From: an uncultured Erysipelotrichaceae bacterium
GTDB lineage: Bacteria; Bacillota_I; Bacilli_A; RF39; UBA660
DNA: 7,213 bases
Direction: 5' to 3'
NCBI GenBank assembly: GCA_902766815.1
Contig: CACXEZ010000094.1
Location: 1-7,213, forward strand
Part shown: piece by piece, positions 1-7,167 of the stretch
Layout: every line of letters begins with the position of its first letter
Position numbering within the stretch: the first letter of the stretch is position 1
Notes under the pieces: generated by a model
Seen by the model: the letters and a program-made list of their open reading frames with translations, nothing else
Databases searched by the model: none
What the model was told of the DNA's origin: nothing
Made by a program: the position numbers and the translations under genes

Positions 1-844
1 TAACGAGTGGAAGGATTATGAATGTATTGATGCTGGTAATGGGGAAAAGTTAGAACGTTGGGGTAATGTTGTTCTTAGGAGACCAGATCCGCAAGCTATA
101 TGGAATGTTGATAAATGTAATTGGAAATATGATGCTTTTTATCATCGTTCAAATAAAGGAGGAGGAAATTGGGAATATAAAAATAAATTTTCTGAGCAAT
201 GGACAATAACTTACAAAAACCTTACTTTTAAAGTTAGTCCAACAGGTTTTAAACATACTGGTATTTTTCCTGAACAGGCTGTTAATTGGGATTATGTTAT
301 GAATAAAATTAAGAGTTCTCATCGCGATGATTTTAGGGTATTAAATTTATTTGCTTATACGGGTTGCGCTACTATGGCAGCATCTAGTGCTGGAGCAACG
401 GAGGTTGTACACGTAGATGCTTCCAAAGGTATGGTGGAATGGGCTAAAGAAAATATGAAATTATGTCATTTAGAAGATAAGAAAATTCGTTTTATTGTGG
501 ATGATGTCATGAAATTTTTGGAAAGAGAAAAAAGAAGAGGTAGGACTTATCATGGTATTATTATGGATCCTCCTAGTTATGGAAGAGGTCCAAAAGGCGA
601 GATATGGAGATTAGAAGATAATTTACAAGAGTTACTTCTTAAAGTACAAGATGTTTTAGATAAAGATTATTCGTTTCTTTTGATCAACTCTTATACGACA
701 GGTATATCCCCAACTTCTTTAGCTAATATTTTACATTTAACTTTTGACGGAAATAAAGTAGAAACAGGAGAAATAGGATTACCAATCATTGAAAATAGTT
801 TGGTACTTCCTTGTGGTATTTATGGCAGAGTTACCAAAGATTAA
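1..844 (+). CDS. Class I SAM-dependent methyltransferase, RlmI/RlmK-like (COG1092 type), 5' end cut by window
   Basis: Probable 23S rRNA (or other RNA) methyltransferase that uses S-adenosylmethionine. The reading frame is open from base 2, giving 280 visible residues. The true start lies outside the window, probably only a few codons upstream, because the visible part opens in the N-terminal beta-rich region (ECIDAGNGEKLERWG, then VLRRPDPQAIW) typical of this group. The SAM-binding motif I is VLNLFAYTG (338-364), followed by an acidic strand end VVHVDAS. Motif IV is DPPSYGRG (566-589), the DPP(S/F/K) signature of the RlmI/RlmK/RlmL branch. The Cys-containing SCS-like motif expected of RlmI m5C enzymes is not seen; the equivalent strand reads LLINSYTTG, so the methylated base cannot be named. 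An internal ATG at 299 is not the start, since it would remove the N-terminal domain. It overlaps the downstream pseudouridine synthase gene by 23 bases, and both probably act in ribosome maturation. The family assignment is firm; the exact substrate is unknown. Confidence 0.88.
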   Translation, partial: NEWKDYECIDAGNGEKLERWGNVVLRRPDPQAIWNVDKCNWKYDAFYHRSNKGGGNWEYKNKFSEQWTITYKNLTFKVSPTGFKHTGIFPEQAVNWDYVMNKIKSSHRDDFRVLNLFAYTGCATMAASSAGATEVVHVDASKGMVEWAKENMKLCHLEDKKIRFIVDDVMKFLEREKRRGRTYHGIIMDPPSYGRGPKGEIWRLEDNLQELLLKVQDVLDKDYSFLLINSYTTGISPTSLANILHLTFDGNKVETGEIGLPIIENSLVLPCGIYGRVTKD

Positions 845-1493
845 TATTATCTATGAAGATAATCACTTGTTAGTAGTAGAAAAGCCTGTTAATATGCCTG
901 TTTGTGAAGATGAGTCAAAGGATATGGATTTACTTAATATTTTAAAGAATCATCTTAAAGAAAAGTATCAAAAACCTGGAAATGTGTATTTGGGACTTGT
1001 TCATAGGTTAGATAGACCTGTAGGGGGTGTGATGGTTTTTGCTAAAACTAGTAAGGCTGCTTCTCGGTTGAGTAAACAAGTTCAGATGCATACATTAGAG
1101 AAAGTATATGTTGCTGTCGTAGATGGAAAAGTCCCCGATAGTGGAGAGTGGATTGATTATTTAGTTAAAGATAGTAAGAACAATCAGTCCTATGTTACGG
1201 ATAAAGAACATGGAAAAGAAGCTAGGCTTAAATATAAAAGACTTGCTTATCGTGATGGATTTAGTTTGGTGGAGATACATCTTGAAACTGGTAGAAGTCA
1301 TCAGATTAGAGTACAATTTTCATCACGTGGTTTTCCTTTGGTTGGAGATGCAAAATATAATCCTCATCATGATGGAAAGACCAATATTGCTTTATTTGCT
1401 AAGAAATTATCTTTTAAGCATCCTATTACGAAGGAAATATTAAATTTTGAACTTAAAATGCCCGAGAAGTATCCCTTTTATCTATTTTTGTAA
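822..1493 (+). CDS. RluA-family RNA pseudouridine synthase
   Basis: Converts uridine to pseudouridine in RNA, most likely rRNA or tRNA. The protein is 223 aa if started at ATG 822 and begins MAELPKINIIYEDNHLLVVEKP, the standard RluA-family opening strand. The catalytic motif is HRLDRPVGG (residues 61-69), with Asp64 as the expected nucleophile. The later motif ETGRSHQIRVQ (155-165) carries the conserved Arg and the RxHQIR element. No N-terminal S4 RNA-binding domain is present, so this is a single-domain synthase. The usual HRLDxxTSG is HRLDRPVGG here, a variant I recall from a recognised subgroup. The frame also extends to a TTG at 789 with AGGA ten bases upstream. That start would add a hydrophobic stretch (KIVWYFLVVF) foreign to the family, so ATG 822 is preferred. 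ATG 822 has no good ribosome binding site and lies inside the methyltransferase gene, suggesting translational coupling. The target uridine cannot be told from sequence. Confidence 0.9.
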   Translation: MAELPKINIIYEDNHLLVVEKPVNMPVCEDESKDMDLLNILKNHLKEKYQKPGNVYLGLVHRLDRPVGGVMVFAKTSKAASRLSKQVQMHTLEKVYVAVVDGKVPDSGEWIDYLVKDSKNNQSYVTDKEHGKEARLKYKRLAYRDGFSLVEIHLETGRSHQIRVQFSSRGFPLVGDAKYNPHHDGKTNIALFAKKLSFKHPITKEILNFELKMPEKYPFYLFL

Positions 1494-1584
1494 AGTGGAA
1501 TGCTGATTTGTTTATTATATTTTTTAATGAAAGAAGTGGAAATATAATACTTTTAATATTATGAATATAGGGCTTACAATTGTT

Positions 1585-1643
1585 ATAAAGGGGCTGAGTG
1601 AAATTTAATTATTTTCACTCAGCCCCTTTATTTTAGTATTTTT
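1585..1643. terminator. Strong hairpin terminator between convergent genes, probably bidirectional
   Basis: A perfect 19-bp inverted repeat pairs 1585-1603 with 1613-1631 around a 9-base loop. The core is AGGGGCTGAGTGAAA and its complement, unusually GC-rich for this region. On the + strand it is followed by a U-rich run (1627-1643), ending the methyltransferase/pseudouridine synthase unit. On the - strand it comes directly after dnaE, whose TAA stop (1628-1630) lies inside the stem. The U-run in that direction is short (about UUUAUAA), so termination is expected to be better on the + strand. The 91 bases from the pseudouridine synthase stop to the stem (1494-1584) contain no gene that I can see. 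Confidence 0.88.
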
Positions 1644-4555
1644 AGATTGTTTACAACAATTTGATATTGATCAAATCTTTTTTCTACGCGTCCATAGATT
1701 CTAATGATATCTTTTTTCTTAATCTCTTTATATTGTTTATAAATCTTTGGAAATAAAGTTAGTGATATTTTCCCAAATTCATCTGAGGCGGTGATAAAGG
1801 CCATAATATCATTTTTTTTTGTGGTTACTTCTTTTATATTATCTATTATTAAAACTAAAGTTATTATTTTATCATAACATTTGGGAATTTCTCTTGTATC
1901 AATATCTTCTAGGTTTCTATAATTGTTTGTTGGATGATTACTTAGATAGAATCCAAAAACATTTAGTTGGTTTTCCAATTTTTCTTCGTCATTATATTCT
2001 TCTGATGGAATTAATGATGGTTTAGATAATTCTATTATTCCAGCATCTTTCATAAGTTCTGCATAATTTAGAATACTATCTAAATTATTTAATAGAGTTG
2101 GTTCGTTTACTTTAAAACTGTTAAAGCATCCTGCTTTAATAAGATAAGTTAAGACTTTTTTGTTTATCCCTGTAGAATAAGTACGCACCACAAAATCAAT
2201 AAAGTCTTCATACGGTTTTTCTTCTCTATGTTTGATGATTTCTTTTGTTACTAAACTACCTACATTAGTAATAATAGACAATGGACATCTTACAGCTTCT
2301 CCTATTACTTCATATTTCTCGCTACTTTCATTGATATCAGGTGGTAATACTTCAATGTTATGTCTTTTTAATTCTGATAGATAAGTTTTTGTTTTTTCAT
2401 CGTTACCAATTACATTGTTTAGAATGGCTGTTTCAAAATATTTAAAGAAATATGTTTTTAGAAAGGCCATCTTATATGCTACAGTAGCGTATCCTACCGA
2501 ATGGGATTTATTGAATCCATAATTAGCGAACTTTAATATTAAATTATAAACTTGTTCAGCTGCTTCTTTTGAATAACCATTTTTAACACTTTTATCTATA
2601 AATTTTGGTTTTTCTTTTAATAGTATTTCTTCTTTTTTCTTAGAGATTGCTCTTCTTAAAATGTCAGCTTCTCCTAAAGTGTAACCTGCTAAGGTTCTGG
2701 CTATTTGCATTATTTGTTCTTGATAGATGATAATTCCATAAGTTGACTTTAAGATAGGTTCTAGAGATGGGACAATATAATCTATTTTTTCTTTTCCTTC
2801 TTTCCTTCTAATGTAGTTATCAATATAATCCATGGCTCCAGGTCGATATAAGGCTAAAGCTGCAACGATATCATCAAATGTTGAAACTTGTAATTTTTCT
2901 AGAAATTTTCTTATGCCAGGGGACTCAAATTGAAAGATTCCATCTGTTTTTACCTTTTTAAATAAATCTAATGTTTTTTTATCGTCTAGAGGAATATTTG
3001 AAAAAGTAATGTTTAATTTTTCTTTTTCTCTTATGTTGGTTAATACTTCTTGTATTAAGGTTAAGTTGGATATACCTAAAAAATCCATTTTTAATAATCC
3101 TAATGGTTCTAGATAATTCATAGAATAAGCAGTGGTATAAATACCTCTTGAGTTTTTATATAAGGGAATTGTCTTGTCTATATCGATGGAACTCATGACA
3201 ATTCCTGAGGCATGAATGCCAATATTTCTAGGAAGTCCTTCTAAATGTTTTGATATATCAAACAATTTTTTATATTTGCTGTTATCACTTACTAATCTAT
3301 TTAATTTTATATTATTTTTTAAATTTTCATCTATGGATTCTTTTGGTGATAATAACTTCGTTAGGGAGTCTGTATCTGATGGACTTATCTCTAAAATACG
3401 TGCTACATCTCTTACCACTTGTTTTGCCGCTAATGTATCAAAGGTAATAATTCCAGCTACTCTTTTACTTCCATACTTTTCTATTACATAGTTAATGATA
3501 TCTTGTCTTTTTTCACTATCAAAGTCAACATCGATATCGGGCATAGTTATTCTTTCTGGATTCAGGAACCGTTCAAATAATAAGTCATATTTCATTGGAT
3601 CAATATCAATGATTCCCAAGGTATAACTAACTAAGCTTCCGGCAGCCGAACCACGTCCTGGCCCTACTAAAATATTGTTTTGTTTGGCATATTTTACATA
3701 GTCCCAGACAATTAAGAAGTAATTGCAGAAGTCCATTTGCTTTATGATTGATAATTCGTAATCTAATCTTTTTTGATAAAAGTCTGGGACTCTGTTTTGT
3801 AATCTTCTATTTAGTCCTTTATTACATAAATATTTTAAGTATTCGTATGCGTCTATATTTTTATCATAGATAGGTAATAAGCCTTTTGTATAAGTTAATT
3901 CTACTGTACATTGATCAGCAATTTCTTTGGTTTTTTCTATATCAGATATCGTGGATAGCTCTTCTACTTCTTCTTGAGAAAGTAAATGCTTTCCTATATG
4001 AGTACCTAAACAATATTCTCCTAGAACTTTTAAGTCTTTTATCATGTATAAATAGTCTAGGTATTTGTAATCTTCTTTTTCAGAATAAGATACATCATTA
4101 ATAAAAATTTTGTCTTTTTCCTTTATTTTTTCTCTTTCCTCTACGTTAGTATACCCTATATATTTTTTGGGATAGATGTTATATATTCTTTCATCAAAAT
4201 TAGAAAAGGGAATAATCAATAATACATCTTCTTTATAATTGATTAAATCTTCTAATTCTATATCTTTCTCTGATTTTAGAGTGGATAATTTTATTAAGTT
4301 TTTATAACCATTATTGTTTATGGCATATAGTAATATGCACTTGTTTTCTATGGTTAGTTCTATTCCTATGATAGGTTTTATGTTATTTTTTTTGCATTCT
4401 TCGTAAAAATTAGGGACACCAAACATGTTGTTAGTGTCTGTTATAGCTAAAGCTTTGTATCCTAGAGTTTTTGCTTTTGTTACTAATCTTGTTATTTCAT
4501 TTAGGCTTTGCAAAATAGAATAGCTAGTTTTTACTTGTAAGGGTACGTAATCCAT
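1628..4555 (-). CDS. dnaE: DNA polymerase III subunit alpha, DnaE type
   Basis: C-family replicative DNA polymerase. In Bacillota DnaE normally works beside PolC, extending RNA primers on the lagging strand. The 975-residue protein is intact though shorter than B. subtilis DnaE (about 1,115 aa). Visible in order are a PHP domain (about 3-210), the palm with GPGRGSAAGS (298-307) and MPDIDVDF (338-345), and KMDFLG (489-494). The catalytic aspartates are expected to be D342, D344 and D491. The fingers carry GIFQFES (539-545), LYRPGAM (569-575), YQEQIMQIA (611-619) and NYGFNKSHSVGYAT (678-691). A helix-hairpin-helix region follows (about 755-815), then GFYLSNHP (868-875) and a C-terminal OB fold (about 895-975). 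The PHP metal site is degraded: the family HxHxHS is PLQVKT, ITDHGN is ITDTNN and NDVHY is NDVSY, so no PHP exonuclease is expected. The ATG has an excellent site AAAGGAGGA (4562-4570) seven bases from GGAGG. It is last in the dnaB-dnaI operon. Confidence 0.97.
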   Translation of the reverse strand: MDYVPLQVKTSYSILQSLNEITRLVTKAKTLGYKALAITDTNNMFGVPNFYEECKKNNIKPIIGIELTIENKCILLYAINNNGYKNLIKLSTLKSEKDIELEDLINYKEDVLLIIPFSNFDERIYNIYPKKYIGYTNVEEREKIKEKDKIFINDVSYSEKEDYKYLDYLYMIKDLKVLGEYCLGTHIGKHLLSQEEVEELSTISDIEKTKEIADQCTVELTYTKGLLPIYDKNIDAYEYLKYLCNKGLNRRLQNRVPDFYQKRLDYELSIIKQMDFCNYFLIVWDYVKYAKQNNILVGPGRGSAAGSLVSYTLGIIDIDPMKYDLLFERFLNPERITMPDIDVDFDSEKRQDIINYVIEKYGSKRVAGIITFDTLAAKQVVRDVARILEISPSDTDSLTKLLSPKESIDENLKNNIKLNRLVSDNSKYKKLFDISKHLEGLPRNIGIHASGIVMSSIDIDKTIPLYKNSRGIYTTAYSMNYLEPLGLLKMDFLGISNLTLIQEVLTNIREKEKLNITFSNIPLDDKKTLDLFKKVKTDGIFQFESPGIRKFLEKLQVSTFDDIVAALALYRPGAMDYIDNYIRRKEGKEKIDYIVPSLEPILKSTYGIIIYQEQIMQIARTLAGYTLGEADILRRAISKKKEEILLKEKPKFIDKSVKNGYSKEAAEQVYNLILKFANYGFNKSHSVGYATVAYKMAFLKTYFFKYFETAILNNVIGNDEKTKTYLSELKRHNIEVLPPDINESSEKYEVIGEAVRCPLSIITNVGSLVTKEIIKHREEKPYEDFIDFVVRTYSTGINKKVLTYLIKAGCFNSFKVNEPTLLNNLDSILNYAELMKDAGIIELSKPSLIPSEEYNDEEKLENQLNVFGFYLSNHPTNNYRNLEDIDTREIPKCYDKIITLVLIIDNIKEVTTKKNDIMAFITASDEFGKISLTLFPKIYKQYKEIKKKDIIRIYGRVEKRFDQYQIVVNNLKILK

Positions 4556-4579
4556 TTGATGTCCTCCTTTCTTTTTATG

Positions 4580-4609
4580 AAAAAAAGAGATTATTTATAT
4601 TATAATCTC
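4580..4609 (-). terminator. Weak intrinsic terminator or attenuator just upstream of dnaE
   Basis: Read on the - strand, an 8-bp stem (4602-4609 with 4587-4594, sequence GAGATTAT and complement) with a 7-base loop runs straight into seven U residues (4586-4580). The shape fits a Rho-independent terminator, but the stem has only two G-C pairs, so it is likely leaky. The TAA of the 92-aa gene (4602-4600) falls at the loop edge, so a ribosome finishing that gene would cover the hairpin. The dnaE ribosome binding site starts ten bases after the U-run. Partial termination here would lower dnaE relative to the three genes before it. I saw no clear separate dnaE promoter in the 44-base gap. Confidence 0.55.
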
Positions 4610-4878
4610 CACATTAATAAGGCTATGATAATAGCACCAATGGCGATTAAAGATGCTAAAGTAATGATAGGGGCAAATCCTTCACTTTTTACTCCAATAT
4701 CTGATGTGAACGTTCCTTGGGCCTTTGCTCCTTTTTTCATATATTTGTTGTTAAATTCTGGTGTCTGTAATTTATAGTTTGGTTTTAAATCTACTTTCCC
4801 ATCTCCTGCCGATGTAATAATTATTTGTGACTTATTTCCTTTTTCGTCTACGAAATCTTCTACAATGCTATTTTTCAT
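4600..4878 (-). CDS. Small tail-anchored membrane protein of unknown function
   Basis: I do not recognise this 92-residue protein. The first two thirds are hydrophilic, with many Lys, Asp and Glu and a strand-like element SQIIITSAGDGKVDL (17-31). Residues about 68-90 form one strong hydrophobic helix (FAPIITLASLIAIGAIIIAL), followed by only a few residues ending in MWRL. There is no N-terminal signal peptide, so a single-pass tail-anchored protein with a cytosolic N-terminal part is the simplest reading, though orientation is not proven. It is a real gene: the ribosome binding site TGAGG (4890-4886) lies seven bases before the ATG, it starts 31 bases after dnaI, and it is followed by a terminator-like hairpin. 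It lies between helicase-loader genes and dnaE, which suggests, but does not show, a link to membrane-associated replication. It may equally be an unrelated passenger in the operon. Confidence 0.8.
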   Translation of the reverse strand: MKNSIVEDFVDEKGNKSQIIITSAGDGKVDLKPNYKLQTPEFNNKYMKKGAKAQGTFTSDIGVKSEGFAPIITLASLIAIGAIIIALLMWRL

Positions 4879-4909
4879 TATTTTTCCTCACTTTCTTTCC
4901 TATTTATTC

Positions 4910-5830
4910 TTATTTTCTTCTATTTTCACTAACTAAGGTCATTTCAGTAGTTAGTTGTTTAATTCTTTCAATGATTCGTTTTGCTTTTACTTTTTCTACT
5001 CCTTTTGTGGAAATACTAAAATGTTCTTCTAAATCTTTTATTGTTAAGTTAGAAGTAAAGAATGTGGTTAAACCTTCTTGCATTCTGTATTGAAGGATAG
5101 TACCTAATACTTCATCTCTACTCCATTCTGTCATTGTTTCGGCTCCAATATCATCAATTAGTAATAATTCAACATTTTTAATTAATTTGAATTTTTCGTT
5201 ATAGGTTTCAGGATCACTAAATGATTCTTTTAAACTTCTTAAGAATTCTGGATAATAAATAATAGCTATTTTATGTTCCTTTTTAGCAAGTTCATTTAGA
5301 GCGGCCGAGATGAGATATGTTTTTCCACAACCAAAGGAGCCATTTAGGTATAAGCCTTTCATTCCACTTCTTGGTTGATAGTTTTCTAAAAAGTTTATTA
5401 ACCATTTGATAATTTCGAATCGAGCTTTATTTTTAGAATCAATATCTTTCATGCTTGCTTCTTTGATTTCTTTTGGCACTTCTAATAAGTAAATATTATT
5501 TTTATATTTGTTTTGTTCATTAAATTCTTTTTGATATTTACATGGAATATAATCAAATACTAAATTGTTGCTTAGAAGTTCAGGATAGAATACATGTCCC
5601 TGGTAAGAGTTTTTGCATTCTAACAGGTTTTTGCATTTTTTGCAATGCTCTAACTCTTTTGCAGATTCTTCTAGAGAAGAGGTGTATTTCATGAGATAGG
5701 TATCTGGTAAATTTAGAGAAGATGTTAATTTTTTAAATGTAGAATTTTCTTCTAGCGTTTTTTGATAATCTTCTTTTAGTTTTGTTTCATCTAAATGAAA
5801 GTTTGTTGTTAACTCTTCTATTTTCCTCAT
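4910..5830 (-). CDS. dnaI: Primosomal helicase loader DnaI
   Basis: AAA+ ATPase that binds the replicative hexameric helicase (DnaC in Bacillus, DnaB in E. coli) and loads it on single-stranded DNA at the origin and at restarted forks. Its 306 residues match the family length. The N-terminal helicase-binding domain has a zinc site, C63-x2-C66, H79 and C97, with spacing close to that of B. subtilis DnaI; C72 is an extra cysteine. The C-terminal ATPase domain has Walker A GSFGCGKT (164-171), Walker B LLLIDD (222-227), a sensor-1 Asn in TSN (N261) and arginines R285 and R289 in AKRIIERI, candidates for the arginine finger or sensor 2. The ATG has a near-perfect site AAGGAGGTG (5845-5837) that overlaps the stop of the dnaB-like gene 15 bases upstream, so the two are likely translated together. 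This matches the dnaB-dnaI order of Bacillus. E. coli DnaC and phage DnaC-like loaders are the nearest alternatives, but the zinc site argues for DnaI. Confidence 0.94.
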   Translation of the reverse strand: MRKIEELTTNFHLDETKLKEDYQKTLEENSTFKKLTSSLNLPDTYLMKYTSSLEESAKELEHCKKCKNLLECKNSYQGHVFYPELLSNNLVFDYIPCKYQKEFNEQNKYKNNIYLLEVPKEIKEASMKDIDSKNKARFEIIKWLINFLENYQPRSGMKGLYLNGSFGCGKTYLISAALNELAKKEHKIAIIYYPEFLRSLKESFSDPETYNEKFKLIKNVELLLIDDIGAETMTEWSRDEVLGTILQYRMQEGLTTFFTSNLTIKDLEEHFSISTKGVEKVKAKRIIERIKQLTTEMTLVSENRRK

Positions 5831-5845
5831 CTCTTACACCTCCTT

Positions 5846-7144
5846 TTAGTGGTATTTACTTAATAGATTTTCCATTTCATCTTGTTCTTCTTTTGTTGCT
5901 TCTTGTGTATCTATTTTTTTATTAAACCAATCTGGAATATGTTCTTCTCTTAATTGTTTGGTATTTATATTACTTGGTATATTTTTTCTATATTTTTTAT
6001 GCTCTTTTTCTGCTAATCTCATAGCATCATCTACTGTTTCTATCTTATTTCTTTGCCATTGTCCTGCAATGGTTTCTGCTAGATTTCGACTTAATTTATT
6101 GTTATTTGTTTTTAGAATATAGTCAATTAATACATTTACTACTCCATAATTTAAACCATATTTTATAATTAAATCTTCTGCTAATTTTAAATCTCTGGTT
6201 GTTGGTTCTACCCCATTATTCTTGCTTTTTAATAATTCATAAGGATTAATGCTTTCGAATGTATAAATCATTTTAGCTCTTTTAGAAGTATCTCCTGTTG
6301 GTTTTTTTAAATATTCTGGTTGCTTATTATATACAATAGTTGGTAGAAGACCATGATTGTCAAACTGATAGTAATTTCTGCAAGTTTTTCTTAATTCCTC
6401 TTTGTTAATTGTTCCTCTTTCTGTTAAACAAATTGGTAAAATATCTTGCATCTTCACAACATCTAATTGATATAAAAATGAAAGTTGAATAATTAATTCT
6501 TTTATTTCTTTGGTGAATATTTTACTTTTGTCTAGACTTTTTGGCAGGGAACTTTCTAAAAATTCAAAATCAAAGTTTGTATCAAGATTTAATTTTCTAA
6601 TGTTAGACTTTCTGATGTCATCATTTACTACATCATAAGAAGTTAATGGTACTGAATGAAAAACATCGGTAAATGATGAAGTAATATCTTCGTAACTAGA
6701 GGTATTGATTCTTGGCATTTTAAAATAACTTTTTAATTTTTCATATTCTTTTTTTCCCGTGTTATTGTATAGTACTACATTTAATATGGGATGATTAAAG
6801 AAATCACTTGGCTTGATTGGAGAATATAACTGATAAATGTATGTGTTGATATTTTCCTCTTTATAGAAAGTTTTTAGAAGGCCTATGGCTTCTAACTTCT
6901 TTCTAGCATCTGCTAGTTCTGGTAGAGATATTTGCATGTTGGTTGATAGATGATGATGGGTATGTTCAGTGCTCATCAATTCTGATTTATCTAAATCAGC
7001 CCAAAGCGAAAAATATAGCATTATTGGTAGAGGTCCTATAATTGGTTGGTAAAGAAGTGTTAGAATGGTTCTGTCTTCATTTTCTATGACACTCTTATTA
7101 ATAACAATATAGGTGTCGGCTGGGGATAAATTTAATTCTTTCAT
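5846..7144 (-). CDS. dnaB: Replication initiation/membrane attachment protein, DnaB-like (Bacillus DnaB family)
   Basis: Bacillus-type DnaB, a helicase co-loader and not the E. coli DnaB helicase. In B. subtilis it acts after DnaA and DnaD to bring the DnaC helicase-DnaI complex to the origin and to PriA-dependent forks, and it associates with the membrane. The 432 residues are slightly shorter than B. subtilis DnaB (472). The N-terminal winged-helix region carries the family signature LLYQPIIGPLPIMLYFSLW (30-48), with KLEAIGLLKTF (83-93) and LNVVLYNNTGKKEYEKLK (121-138). The C-terminal DnaB/DnaD helical domain (about 296-380) includes NPYELL (300-305) and IAGQW (359-363). The latter fits the IxxxW half of the YxxxIxxxW motif of DnaD domains, with Leu355 where Tyr would be. 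The tail (about 380-432) is charged and probably disordered. The ATG follows AAGAGGA (7161-7155), ten bases away, a little far. It is the first gene of the operon, upstream of dnaI. Confidence 0.9.
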   Translation of the reverse strand: MKELNLSPADTYIVINKSVIENEDRTILTLLYQPIIGPLPIMLYFSLWADLDKSELMSTEHTHHHLSTNMQISLPELADARKKLEAIGLLKTFYKEENINTYIYQLYSPIKPSDFFNHPILNVVLYNNTGKKEYEKLKSYFKMPRINTSSYEDITSSFTDVFHSVPLTSYDVVNDDIRKSNIRKLNLDTNFDFEFLESSLPKSLDKSKIFTKEIKELIIQLSFLYQLDVVKMQDILPICLTERGTINKEELRKTCRNYYQFDNHGLLPTIVYNKQPEYLKKPTGDTSKRAKMIYTFESINPYELLKSKNNGVEPTTRDLKLAEDLIIKYGLNYGVVNVLIDYILKTNNNKLSRNLAETIAGQWQRNKIETVDDAMRLAEKEHKKYRKNIPSNINTKQLREEHIPDWFNKKIDTQEATKEEQDEMENLLSKYH

Positions 7145-7167
7145 ACAACCACTGTCCTCTTAATGAT

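Noticed and set aside
1192..1443. 83-codon frame inside the pseudouridine synthase gene
   Set aside because: It is an alternative frame fully within a conserved enzyme gene, with low-complexity hydrophobic composition and no ribosome binding site that stands out.
1540..1562. AT-only inverted repeat ATAATA...TATTAT between the pseudouridine synthase and the terminator
   Set aside because: Six A-T pairs in a very AT-rich gap are expected by chance. There is no U-run, and the strong hairpin just downstream explains termination.
1494..1584. Possible small RNA or small gene in the intergenic gap
   Set aside because: I found no promoter-like pair, no ribosome site with a convincing frame and no stable structure apart from the terminator that follows.
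1819..2025. Open frames on the + strand across the dnaE region (also 3216-3491, 3250-3447 and 3886-4101)
   Set aside because: They lie opposite clearly coding dnaE sequence, have leucine-, tyrosine- and phenylalanine-rich composition typical of antisense shadows, and resemble no domain I know.
4281..4289. DnaA-box-like AGTGGATAA (one mismatch to TGTGGATAA), possible origin signal near replication genes
   Set aside because: It is a single copy inside the dnaE coding region, with no cluster of boxes and no AT-rich unwinding stretch distinct from the general AT richness. A chance match is most likely.
4556..5093. Open frames on the + strand opposite the small gene and dnaI (4556-4777 and 4827-5093)
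   Set aside because: They are antisense to real genes with good ribosome sites. The first begins within the complement of the dnaE ribosome binding site region, and neither has protein-like domain features.
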